Shown here piece by piece: positions 6,980 to 14,845 of a stretch of 64,000 nt of DNA. This stretch comes from Flavobacteriaceae bacterium (GTDB taxonomy: Bacteria; Bacteroidota; Bacteroidia; Flavobacteriales; Flavobacteriaceae), in contig JANQMD010000024.1 in the NCBI GenBank assembly GCA_028280265.1, positions 1 to 64,000 on the forward strand, written 5' to 3'. Position 1 is the first letter of the stretch, and every line of letters starts with the position of its first letter. The notes under the pieces were generated by a model. The model worked only from the letters and a program-made list of their open reading frames with translations, did not search any database and was not told the origin of the DNA. Position numbers and translations under genes: made by a program.

Positions 6980-8222
6980 ACAAAAAGATAAAAAAGTATA
7001 TACAAATGCTGCATTGAATATTGGGAAATATTTAGCTAAAGAAGCCATTTGGCATGAAGATAAATGCAATTGGATAAGCCATGAAGTAACAATGATAGAT
7101 GGACATCATGTAAATGCTATTCAGGCATGCAAGACAGAGTTGTATAGTGGTCTTAGTGGTATTTCTTGGTTTTTAGCTGAATTATATAATGAGACAAAAG
7201 ATCCAATAATCTTGCATACACTTAACGGAGCTTTGAATACTATTTTATCGAACCTGTCTTCAAATCAATTAAATAATTATGGTTACTACTCGGGCAAGAT
7301 AGGAGTAGGTTTTACATTGTGGAGAATTGGAAAAAAATTGCAAAGAGATGAATTAATGAACATAGGAATAGGGCTTGTAAAGTCCGTTAAAAAAGATTCA
7401 TTACAAGAACACGAAATAGATATTATATCTGGCGCAGCAGGATCTATATCTGCGCTATTACGATTGTATTACCAAACTTCTGATAATGATTTTTTAGAGC
7501 TGGCCAATCGATGTGGTGAGTTTTTATTGGAGAAGGCAATTATAGAGTCTGATACCTATTGTTGGATGACTGTTGACCCAAATTATGCTCTTACAGGATT
7601 TTCACATGGAGCTTCAGGAATCGCTTCTGCTTTGTTAGAGCTCTACGCAGCTACAAAAAAAGATGCCTTTTGGTATGCTTCTATGGGGGGCTATGAATAT
7701 GAAAAAAAGTGGTACAGTGAACAAGTAAAAAACTGGCCCGATTTGAGAAATTATCTAGGTTCAGGTCCTCTTCAATATGGAAATATGTGGTGTCACGGTG
7801 CACCAGGGCAAGCTATTGCTTATTTAAAGGCTTATGAAATGACGAAGCAAGACTCTTTTTTACAATTTGCTAGGATTGCTATACAAACTACATCAAAAGG
7901 TCTTTTGCATGATCTTCAGAACAATTTGCAAGGAAATTATTCATTGTGCCATGGTTTGGCAGGGAATGCAGATATTTTATTATTCGCATCTGATATGTTG
8001 AATGATTCGAACTTCAAGAGAATTGCAGAAAGAGTTGGAGACAGAGGAATTGAGTTATTTGATAAAACGAGTACCTTATATCCTAGCGGAGTAAATGACC
8101 CTAGTGGAAAAACTTCTGGGCAGCAAGAAAATATTGGATTGATGTTGGGATTATCTGGAACAGGAATGTTTTACTTAAGACTTGCTAACTCTCAAAAAGT
8201 ACTGTCTCCTTTAGTTCCATAA
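6960..8222 (+). CDS. LanC-like zinc cyclase
   Basis: This LanC-superfamily (alpha,alpha-toroid) protein would add Cys thiols to dehydro-residues to form (methyl)lanthionine rings. Counting from the upstream ATG at 6924, the zinc ligands are C290 (WCHGAPG), C342 and H343 (LCHGLAGN), and H228 in GFSHGASG matches the catalytic His of NisC. Repeated GxxG turns mark the toroid, for example SGLSGI, SGAAGS and GLSGTG. I prefer the ATG at 6960 (420 residues, 20-bp overlap with the HopA1 gene) over 6924 (432 residues, 56-bp overlap); neither has a clear ribosome site. It is the last gene of the cluster, and no dedicated exporter follows. Confidence 0.87.
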   Translation: MNTLVAEQKDKKVYTNAALNIGKYLAKEAIWHEDKCNWISHEVTMIDGHHVNAIQACKTELYSGLSGISWFLAELYNETKDPIILHTLNGALNTILSNLSSNQLNNYGYYSGKIGVGFTLWRIGKKLQRDELMNIGIGLVKSVKKDSLQEHEIDIISGAAGSISALLRLYYQTSDNDFLELANRCGEFLLEKAIIESDTYCWMTVDPNYALTGFSHGASGIASALLELYAATKKDAFWYASMGGYEYEKKWYSEQVKNWPDLRNYLGSGPLQYGNMWCHGAPGQAIAYLKAYEMTKQDSFLQFARIAIQTTSKGLLHDLQNNLQGNYSLCHGLAGNADILLFASDMLNDSNFKRIAERVGDRGIELFDKTSTLYPSGVNDPSGKTSGQQENIGLMLGLSGTGMFYLRLANSQKVLSPLVP

Positions 8223-8269
8223 AATTATTTTGCCATACAAGACATATCTAGGTAATGAAAGTTTAATTA

Positions 8270-8476
8270 TTATGATAATAAGTAACTTAAACTGATTTCT
8301 GGATATGCTTTTTTAATTAAGTACAGTGTTTCTAACTTCATAGTGGATTCGCACCTTAGAATACGATAACAAGTTCTCAAGGGTATACCAGTATCGATAT
8401 GTAGCTTCTTAGCATCGACTTCTAAAAGTGTAAAATAGGTATTCAATCGGAGCATTATTAGTGTCAAGTTTGTCAT
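8270..8476 (-). CDS. Small helix-turn-helix (XRE-like) protein
   Basis: This 68-residue protein contains an HTH-like segment: LHIDTGIPLRTCYRIL, then a second helix and ETLYLIKKAYPEISLSYLL. It resembles short phage-repressor-like proteins common in Flavobacteria. It runs opposite to the RiPP cluster, ending 48 bp after its last gene, and could be a stand-alone regulator or a remnant. The internal ATG at codon 8 is an alternative start. Function is unknown. Confidence 0.5.
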   Translation of the reverse strand: MTNLTLIMLRLNTYFTLLEVDAKKLHIDTGIPLRTCYRILRCESTMKLETLYLIKKAYPEISLSYLLS

Positions 8477-8598
8477 AAACTTTTATTTACTTTCGCATAA
8501 AATTATTAGAAAATGTAAGTTTTTGTTCTTCTTTTAGACCAAAGAACGGAAACACACGATAAGCCGATCTCATAGATCGATATTTCTCCCCAAATTTA

Positions 8599-8624
8599 AA
8601 AAGGTGATCGTCAGGTCACCTTTT
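8599..8624 (+). terminator. Hairpin upstream of the dehydratase gene
   Basis: A 9-bp stem (8599-8607 with 8616-8624, AAAAGGTGA type) ends in TTTT. It probably separates transcription of the upstream region from the dehydratase gene. Confidence 0.55.
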
Positions 8625-8650
8625 GGTATATAGAAAAGAATCGTAATTTG

Positions 8651-8658
8651 TATTTTTG
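8651..8658 (+). promoter_or_regulatory. Bacteroidota -7 box (TATTTTTG)
   Basis: The sequence matches the TAnnTTTG consensus and lies 32 bp before the ATG of the dehydratase. A TTTG 25 bp upstream could be the -33 box, but the spacing is longer than usual. Confidence 0.45.
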
Positions 8659-8689
8659 ACGTATCCCTTTAATGAAGTAAAGTATCAAT

Positions 8690-9625
8690 ATGAAAGCATC
8701 TGACTTAGAGAAAGTTTATAACAGAGTTGCACCTTATATTCACAAAACACCTGTTTTAAGTTCAAGTTTGATCAATGAAATTGCTGACTGTGAAATTTAT
8801 TTAAAATGCGAAAACTTTCAAAAAGGAGGTTCTTATAAGATTCGTGGAGCGACCAATGCTATTTTACAATTGTCTGAAGAACAAAGAAGTAGAGGAGTGG
8901 TAACACATTCCTCGGGGAATTTTGCTCAGGCAGTCTCTTTATCAGCCAAAAATTTGGCAGTTTCTGCTCATATCGTGATGCCTACAAATGCTCCAAAAGC
9001 AAAGAAAGCTGGAACTATTGCGTATGAGGGCATCATTACCGAATGTGAACCTACAATAGAAGCGAGAGAACGAGAGTCCAAGAAGATTCAAGATCGGATT
9101 GGAGCTGCTTTTTTGCACCCATCTAATCAGTTAGAGGTCATTCATGGGCAAGGAACTGCATCTTATGAGTTGATGCATCAAGAAAGTGACTTTGATTACA
9201 TTGTTACGCCAGTTGGTGGTGGTGGATTGATTGCAGGCACTTGTCTGTTTGTCAAAGAATTATCTCCTAAAACTAAAGTCATTGGAGCTGAACCCATGGA
9301 AGCTGATGATGCCTACCGATCGCTGATTAGTGGGAAAATAGAGACCAATGAAACTGCAAATACCATTGCGGATGGCTTGAGAACGAATTTGGGGCATCAC
9401 AATTTTCCTATCATACAAAAGCATGTAGATCAAATCATACGAGTTACTGAAGAAGAAATTATTGATGCTATGAAATTGGTATGGGAGCGAATGAAGATTA
9501 TCATAGAGCCTTCTAGTGCGGTTTCGGTAGCTGCTGTTCTCAAAAGTCCATCAATTTTTAAAGGTAAAAAAGTAGGTGTGATTATTTCTGGAGGGAATGT
9601 GGATATTATGGATCTTCCTTTTTAG
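8690..9625 (+). CDS. PLP-dependent serine/threonine dehydratase or serine racemase
   Basis: This 311-residue fold-type II PLP enzyme carries the Lys motif GSYKIRGA (K50), the Asn loop SSGNFAQA and the phosphate-binding loop PVGGGGLIAG. It lacks the C-terminal ACT domain of biosynthetic IlvA, so a catabolic Thr/Ser dehydratase or a eukaryotic-type serine racemase fits better. The two cannot be separated by eye. It sits downstream of the Thr-modifying RiPP cluster, but a hairpin and its own promoter box intervene, so I treat it as an independent gene. The start is the ATG 32 bp after TATTTTTG. Confidence 0.88.
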   Translation: MKASDLEKVYNRVAPYIHKTPVLSSSLINEIADCEIYLKCENFQKGGSYKIRGATNAILQLSEEQRSRGVVTHSSGNFAQAVSLSAKNLAVSAHIVMPTNAPKAKKAGTIAYEGIITECEPTIEARERESKKIQDRIGAAFLHPSNQLEVIHGQGTASYELMHQESDFDYIVTPVGGGGLIAGTCLFVKELSPKTKVIGAEPMEADDAYRSLISGKIETNETANTIADGLRTNLGHHNFPIIQKHVDQIIRVTEEEIIDAMKLVWERMKIIIEPSSAVSVAAVLKSPSIFKGKKVGVIISGGNVDIMDLPF

Positions 9626-9629
9626 GAGT

Positions 9630-9716
9630 TGCAAAGTTATAAAGTCACAAAGTTGTAAAGTTACAGAGTTTCAAAAGATACAAAGATGAAAGTTAGAAAG
9701 TTTAAAAGTGAAAAGA
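9630..9716. repeat. A-rich short-unit repeat (AAAGTTnnnAAAGT type)
   Basis: Imperfect copies of AAAGTT/CAAAGT follow one another after the dehydratase stop. A second patch near 23281 shares AGTTGTAAAGTTACA. It has no coding capacity. Similar patches are frequent between flavobacterial genes. Confidence 0.6.
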
Positions 9717-9760
9717 ATTTTTTGAGATTGTAAATATATTCTCAATTTTCTAACCAACAA

Positions 9761-10510
9761 CTAGATTGTATTCAGTGCTTCAATAACTTCTGTACGTTTT
9801 CTAACTGATACTGGAACTGTTTCTTTATTCCTCAAAATCAGGTAACCACCATCGGATTTCATAAATTCCTTGACATATTTTACATTGACTAAATGACTTT
9901 GATGTACTCGCAGGAACTGATAGTTTTTTAGCATATCGGCATAAGACTTTAATGTCTTAGTCACCAAAATTTTACTTCTATCTGAGAAAAAGAATTTTGT
10001 GTAATTGTTATCCGACTCACATCTTACAATGTCGTCCAAATCAACAACAACAATTTTTTCCATGGTATGCAGAGAAATCTTTTTTGGACGTTGGTTAGGA
10101 GATGTAATGGACTCCTTTAAGACAGTAAGTTGCTCTTTATCAGGTTGAATTTGTTGTATTGCCTTCTCAATAGCATTGGATAAATCAGCATCAGAATAAG
10201 GTTTTAAGACATAATCAATAGCAGCAAACTTAAATGCACGTATGGCAAATTCATCGCTAGCAGTGACAAAAATAATTTTAGAAGATAGGCTCGGAAAAAT
10301 CTCCAAGACATCAAATCCAGTACCGTCTCCTAGCATAATGTCTAGGAACAAAATATCCGGTTCATTTTTTCGTAACAATTTTGCTGCTTCTACAACACTC
10401 TGTGCTTTTCCAATGATGGAAATAGAGGAGTGATTCTTGCTAATATCATTTTCCAAAAGCTTCAAAGCAGCTGGAATATCATCAACCAATATTGCTGTGT
10501 GTTTACGCAT
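9761..10510 (-). CDS. LytTR-family response regulator
   Basis: This 249-residue two-component regulator has a receiver domain (residues about 4-125) with acidic residues D10/D11, phospho-acceptor D57 (LFLDIM) and the conserved Lys in VLKPY. It is followed by a C-terminal LytTR DNA-binding domain (about 150-247, with IVVVDLDDIVRCESDNNYT and FLRVHQSHLVN). It starts directly next to the stop of the histidine kinase gene on the same strand, so the two are a cognate pair. Target genes are unknown. Confidence 0.93.
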   Translation of the reverse strand: MRKHTAILVDDIPAALKLLENDISKNHSSISIIGKAQSVVEAAKLLRKNEPDILFLDIMLGDGTGFDVLEIFPSLSSKIIFVTASDEFAIRAFKFAAIDYVLKPYSDADLSNAIEKAIQQIQPDKEQLTVLKESITSPNQRPKKISLHTMEKIVVVDLDDIVRCESDNNYTKFFFSDRSKILVTKTLKSYADMLKNYQFLRVHQSHLVNVKYVKEFMKSDGGYLILRNKETVPVSVRKRTEVIEALNTI

Positions 10511-13500
10511 TTAAAAATCTGTTTTTAATGGAATCTGAAAGGAAATAACGGTCCCATTGTTTTCCTTTACAGACATCATATGATGTGTATGTAAGCTTTC
10601 TATCCGCTCTCGGGTTACTTTCATTGCGGTTGAAGGATGGTGTTTCTTCTTTTGCTTTAAAGATTGCTCAATACCAATCCCATTATCTCTTATGGAACAA
10701 ACAAGAAACTCATTTTTAATGGAAAAATCAATTTCGATCAATCCTTTTTTATCGATTTTATAAAAACCGTGTTTGATACTATTTTCAACAAAAGGTTGAA
10801 TTAGCATGGGAGGAATGAGTATTTCTTCCAAATCAATTCCATTTGTGTTGGTATTGATATGATATTCAAAAGACTTTGAAGACATTGTTTTTTCGAGATT
10901 CAAATAATCCTTCAATGTTTTAATCTCTTGTTGCAAAGAAATTTCTTCCTGTCTGGAGTTGTTTAAAATGTTTCTTAGAAGCGTAGCAAATGTATTGATG
11001 GTATCATTCATCTTACCAATTTCTCCGAGAGAGCCTTGTGCTTTAATTCCATTCAAAACATTAAAGATAAAATGAGGATTCATCTGTAATTGCAATGCTT
11101 TTTGCTCTAATGAGAGCAATTCATTTTTCATGGCAAGTTCTTTATTTTTTCTTTTGACCCTTCTTGCAAAGTTTACGGCCAACAGAATAACTATTAGTAG
11201 AAAGCTACCGTATAAAATCGAGACAAACCAAGTTTTTTCATAAAAAGACTTGTCAATATAAAATTGAAATGAAATCTCATTGCTTTCTACCCAGTCTATG
11301 TTTCTCGCCTGTACAGTAAAGTTATAAAGACCATCTCGTAAGAAAGGGTATTCTACTGAAGCTTTAGAACTCCAAGGACTGTATTCATCGTCGTTAAGTT
11401 TCCATCGATACTCGACTTTCTTTGGATGATTAATATCAACAGATTTAAACTCAAAAGAAAGATGATTCTGGTTGGGTTTTAACTGTAACGTTTTATCAAA
11501 CGAATTGATATTAATGCTGTCTAAAGGTCGATAAACTACTTCAATATTCTCAAAGTAGATTGTGGGTTTTGGTTTTTGAATCTGGCTTTTTGAAGGGATG
11601 TATTGTGTCAAACCATTCATGGTGCCAAACCAGATGTTTCCATCGTAATCTTTATCAACAGCATTCAAACAGGTTTCTATTCCCAGAAAACCATCGCTTC
11701 TATCGAAATAGAAAACATCTTGTATCGAATTATTTGCATCTAAAACGATTTTATTCACTCCCTTTTCTGTGCCTGCCCAGAGATTGTTTTCATTATCAAA
11801 AATGAGTTGATAAATATTATTTGAGTTTAACTCTTTTGATCCGGAAATCTTTCTAGCATCTTTGGGATTGGTTGTAGAAGTTGTCCATATACCATCTCCA
11901 AGTGTTCCTAAGAAAATGGTGTTTTCTTTAATCAAAATTGAGGATATAGAAATGCTTTTGTCTAATGTTCTGTGAAAATCTCTTATTTGTCCATTAGAAA
12001 TATATCCTAAGTTTCCATTTCTTGTTACGTACCAAACACGATTGTCACCATCAATATCTAGATCATTTACATACAGATCTTTTAGTCCATTTTGTGCATC
12101 ATAATACTCATATTGATCAGAAAACAGATTGATTTCTACAATTCCTGAGGAATAAGTTGCGATCCAAGCAGATGAATTTGAGAACTTTATTTTTTTAATT
12201 TGATTGGACCTTAAACCATCTTCAATACTTATGGTATCTGTTGTATAAATATAGTCAGGGAATAATTTTTTATACGCCATATCGAACTTTGTATTTTCAT
12301 CCAAAGAATCGATCGTTTGTTCAATTTGCTTTTTAAAAATTAGTATTCCTTTTCTATCGGTTCCTACCCATACATTTCCTTTAAAATCTGATGCAATGGT
12401 CTTTGCCTTTACATTTAAAAAACCTTGATCATCCATAGATTGAATTCCAGTACTGTCAATCTTTACAATTCCTTTTTCTGAATTTGATATCCAGATTTCA
12501 TTATCATTTGTTCTATGAACTGCATACACTCGATTTCCTTTTAAACCAGAGTTTTTATCGAAATGATTAAAGTTGTTTTGTGTGAGTTTGAAGAGCCCGC
12601 CACCAGAGGAAGCGATCCAGATATTCTCCAAATTATCTTTTGTAACAGAATGAACATTATTGGTGGTCAGCCCATTTTTCTCGTTGATTCGTTGGATTTC
12701 CTGAAATGCTTGGTTGAGAACTAAAATCCCTTGTGAATCTGTTGACACCCAATACTGATTGTTGATGAGCTGCACATTTTGTATTCGTTTGATATTATAA
12801 AAACTCTGCAAAGATTCATGAGACTTCAATACTTTTAACCCTTCATCAAAAGTAGAAGCAATGAGAATGTCTTTATTTTTCAATAGAGAAGTGTAATCTG
12901 CTGCATCAATTTGAGTTGCTTTGCTAGGGTTTTGAAGCGTGTTTAAAATCCACAAACCTTTTTTGGTAGCAATCACGTAAGAATCTGATAACTTTTCAAT
13001 ATCTGTAACTGCTTGTAAGTCAATTTTAACCACAGTTTTTATAGGTTCTAAAGAGGCGGGTGTGTAACGATAAATACCCTTGTCACTTGCTAGAAAAATA
13101 GTTTCGTCAATAGCTACTATTTTGTTGATTCTAGGACTGTCATAGTTCTTAAATTTACCTTTGTTGTATATTGAAAGTCCAGAGGAAGTACCAACGAAAA
13201 GCATGTCGTTTTTTAAAAGGAGTGCATTGACAAAATTTGATTTAAGTCCTTTTTTCTCATTGAATACGGTGAATTCATCGCCATCAAAACGAGCCAAACC
13301 ACCTCCTTGTGTGGCAATCCACAGATAACCAATAGAATCCTGAACAATTTCATGAACCTGAGATTGGGGTAGACCATCTTTTATAGTAAAACTTTGCAGT
13401 TGATTGTTCTGAGAAAAAGAGAAAAGAGTAAAGAAAAAGAAGAAAATAGTTGAGAGAAAAGAGAAAAGAGAAAAGAGTAAAGAGAGAAGATTACTTTTTC

Positions 13501-13645
13501 TTTCGACAACACAAAAATTGCCATTCCCGCGAAGGTGGGAATTTGTTGTTATAGATTTATGTATTGACTTCGACAAGCCTGTCTGCCGAACAGGTAGGCT
13601 CAGTCTGACATGAGAGAATACTATGTATTTTACAGAATTTTTCAA
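10511..13645 (-). CDS. Propeller-type sensor histidine kinase (LytS class)
   Basis: This 1044-residue membrane kinase has a hydrophobic export segment (about 52-77), many two-component propeller repeats (about 85-690, with units like GYLWIATQGGG and NIWFGTMNG), a Y_Y_Y-type domain (about 700-790), a membrane helix (about 797-820), a His_kinase domain with MNPHFIFNVLN near residue 855, and an HATPase domain with DNGIGI. It signals to the LytTR regulator that follows. The first 50 codons are odd: they run through a REP-like element (13500-13610), giving a basic, non-signal-like stretch before the hydrophobic core. No later ATG lies before the propellers, so the true start is uncertain. The insertion may be tolerated, or a non-ATG start may be used. 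Confidence 0.9.
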   Translation of the reverse strand: MKNSVKYIVFSHVRLSLPVRQTGLSKSIHKSITTNSHLRGNGNFCVVERKSNLLSLLFSLFSFLSTIFFFFFTLFSFSQNNQLQSFTIKDGLPQSQVHEIVQDSIGYLWIATQGGGLARFDGDEFTVFNEKKGLKSNFVNALLLKNDMLFVGTSSGLSIYNKGKFKNYDSPRINKIVAIDETIFLASDKGIYRYTPASLEPIKTVVKIDLQAVTDIEKLSDSYVIATKKGLWILNTLQNPSKATQIDAADYTSLLKNKDILIASTFDEGLKVLKSHESLQSFYNIKRIQNVQLINNQYWVSTDSQGILVLNQAFQEIQRINEKNGLTTNNVHSVTKDNLENIWIASSGGGLFKLTQNNFNHFDKNSGLKGNRVYAVHRTNDNEIWISNSEKGIVKIDSTGIQSMDDQGFLNVKAKTIASDFKGNVWVGTDRKGILIFKKQIEQTIDSLDENTKFDMAYKKLFPDYIYTTDTISIEDGLRSNQIKKIKFSNSSAWIATYSSGIVEINLFSDQYEYYDAQNGLKDLYVNDLDIDGDNRVWYVTRNGNLGYISNGQIRDFHRTLDKSISISSILIKENTIFLGTLGDGIWTTSTTNPKDARKISGSKELNSNNIYQLIFDNENNLWAGTEKGVNKIVLDANNSIQDVFYFDRSDGFLGIETCLNAVDKDYDGNIWFGTMNGLTQYIPSKSQIQKPKPTIYFENIEVVYRPLDSININSFDKTLQLKPNQNHLSFEFKSVDINHPKKVEYRWKLNDDEYSPWSSKASVEYPFLRDGLYNFTVQARNIDWVESNEISFQFYIDKSFYEKTWFVSILYGSFLLIVILLAVNFARRVKRKNKELAMKNELLSLEQKALQLQMNPHFIFNVLNGIKAQGSLGEIGKMNDTINTFATLLRNILNNSRQEEISLQQEIKTLKDYLNLEKTMSSKSFEYHINTNTNGIDLEEILIPPMLIQPFVENSIKHGFYKIDKKGLIEIDFSIKNEFLVCSIRDNGIGIEQSLKQKKKHHPSTAMKVTRERIESLHTHHMMSVKENNGTVISFQIPLKTDF
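13500..13610. repeat. REP-like composite element inside the 5' end of the kinase gene
   Basis: It contains ATTCCCGCGAAGGTGGGAAT (13523-13542, inverted ends) and a CTTCGACAAGC ... CTCAGTCTGACA unit interrupted by a 20-bp palindromic piece (CCTGT / ACAGG stem). These are typical dispersed intergenic palindromes of Bacteroidota. Finding them inside a reading frame is unusual. Confidence 0.7.
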
Positions 13646-13700
13646 ACTTAATTAGTATAGCGATAGCTTCAATGAATATTTTTAATAACAAACATACACA

Positions 13701-13731
13701 AAAGTAACTGCTCATAACAAGCAGTTACTTT
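13701..13731 (-). terminator. Terminator after the caspase-like lipoprotein gene
   Basis: A 12-bp perfect stem (13701-13712 with 13720-13731, AAAGTAACTGCT type) has T-rich flanks on both strands. It lies between the lipoprotein stop and the kinase start. Confidence 0.7.
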
Positions 13732-13758
13732 TTCAACCAAAACAAATAGCATTCCAAA

Positions 13759-14841
13759 CTATTTCATTGCATATAAACGGAGGTTTTCTGTATCGGGTTC
13801 TATATGTTGCAAATCTCCGTAAGGTTTAATCAGAGGTTTCAACACACAAAGTACAGTCGTTTTCCCTTTAATAATCAATTTGTTTCCCTTTACATAGGAT
13901 CTCCATCTAAACTTTTCTAGTGGAATGTTATAAGTACTTATTTCTTTAGATAATTGCTCATCATCGGCAATCCAATCCATGAGTTCTTCAGAGTTTTCAA
14001 ATTTTGGCATCATTTCATCGGAGTTTGTGTAATCAAATACCCAATCTACAGGTATGCTAAATTGATAGGTATAGGCATCTCCAACATATCGTTCTTTGAA
14101 ATTGTTCAAAGCATCGTACCAGTCGATATCTTTTTCTTCTGGGTATTTTCTTGCAATCTCTTTTGATAAATCTACTTTTCCAGGAGAATTGGCAGTAGGA
14201 TAGAAGACATAATACGGTTTTGCTAAGTAGTGTTCTGAAAACTCACCACCAAAGACATTGTAGTAAGGAGAAGCAATTACATTAGGAGTTTCTTCACTGG
14301 TAAAAGCTTCCTTCAATGTATTCATTAGCTCAGTGTTTTCTCCCAAACCACACGAATGAAAAACAATTTTTGTTTTTTCAGTTAAGCCAAAATTCATTTC
14401 AGGGAGCTTGCTTTCAGAAATCACCTTTCTTAAACTTTCGGCAGTTACTCTATCTCCTTTGATTACGGTTTCTAAAGAGAGACCTCTCCAAGGATTGCCA
14501 TGGGCAACAATGTGTACCTCTCCATATCTGTTTCCATCATAATTCTTATTCAACCATTGCATTACTTCTTGTAAAGAGAATGTGTAGTCAACAACTTCAT
14601 AGCTTTTGTTTAAAAAATACTGTCGAGCACTTTTATAAAAATTGTTTTTTCCTTCGTCAATTCCGGTAATGAACACTACGGGTTGTCTGACGATTTCTTT
14701 TGCATCGGATTTTTCAATTTTAAGAGCCATAGTCTCTGTAATTGGTGTCTTTTTTGATTCTTTTTTTGTGTCGCAGCTTGTCAAAGTTCCAGCAAGGAGT
14801 AATCCCATTACCACACTTGCTGTTAGAAAGTTTTTTCTCAT
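13759..14841 (-). CDS. Lipoprotein with caspase-like (clan CD) domain
   Basis: This 360-residue protein has a lipoprotein signal peptide with lipobox LTSC, making C23 the lipidated residue, so it is probably anchored in the outer membrane. The central domain shows strand-His-Gly (VHIVAHGNP, H114) and, 50 residues later, strand-Ser-Cys (IVFHSCGLG, C164). This His/Cys pair is the dyad arrangement of clan CD peptidases (caspases, gingipains, CHAT). The C-terminal 150 residues match nothing I know. Its start is 4 bp after the stop of the VIT/vWA gene, so the two form an operon and may work together at the envelope. Substrate unknown; the peptidase call rests on the dyad and flanking strands. Confidence 0.68.
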   Translation of the reverse strand: MRKNFLTASVVMGLLLAGTLTSCDTKKESKKTPITETMALKIEKSDAKEIVRQPVVFITGIDEGKNNFYKSARQYFLNKSYEVVDYTFSLQEVMQWLNKNYDGNRYGEVHIVAHGNPWRGLSLETVIKGDRVTAESLRKVISESKLPEMNFGLTEKTKIVFHSCGLGENTELMNTLKEAFTSEETPNVIASPYYNVFGGEFSEHYLAKPYYVFYPTANSPGKVDLSKEIARKYPEEKDIDWYDALNNFKERYVGDAYTYQFSIPVDWVFDYTNSDEMMPKFENSEELMDWIADDEQLSKEISTYNIPLEKFRWRSYVKGNKLIIKGKTTVLCVLKPLIKPYGDLQHIEPDTENLRLYAMK

Positions 14842-14845
14842 TGTT

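Larger units (their letters stand above)
8477..8689. other. Intergenic region with hairpin and promoter box
   Basis: It holds the hairpin at 8599-8624 and the TATTTTTG box at 8651. No coding region is supported, and nothing is seen in 8480-8590. Confidence 0.4.

Noticed and set aside
8690..9625. Dehydratase as part of the RiPP cluster
   Set aside because: A hairpin, an opposite-strand gene and a separate promoter box lie between; it looks like a free-standing metabolic enzyme.
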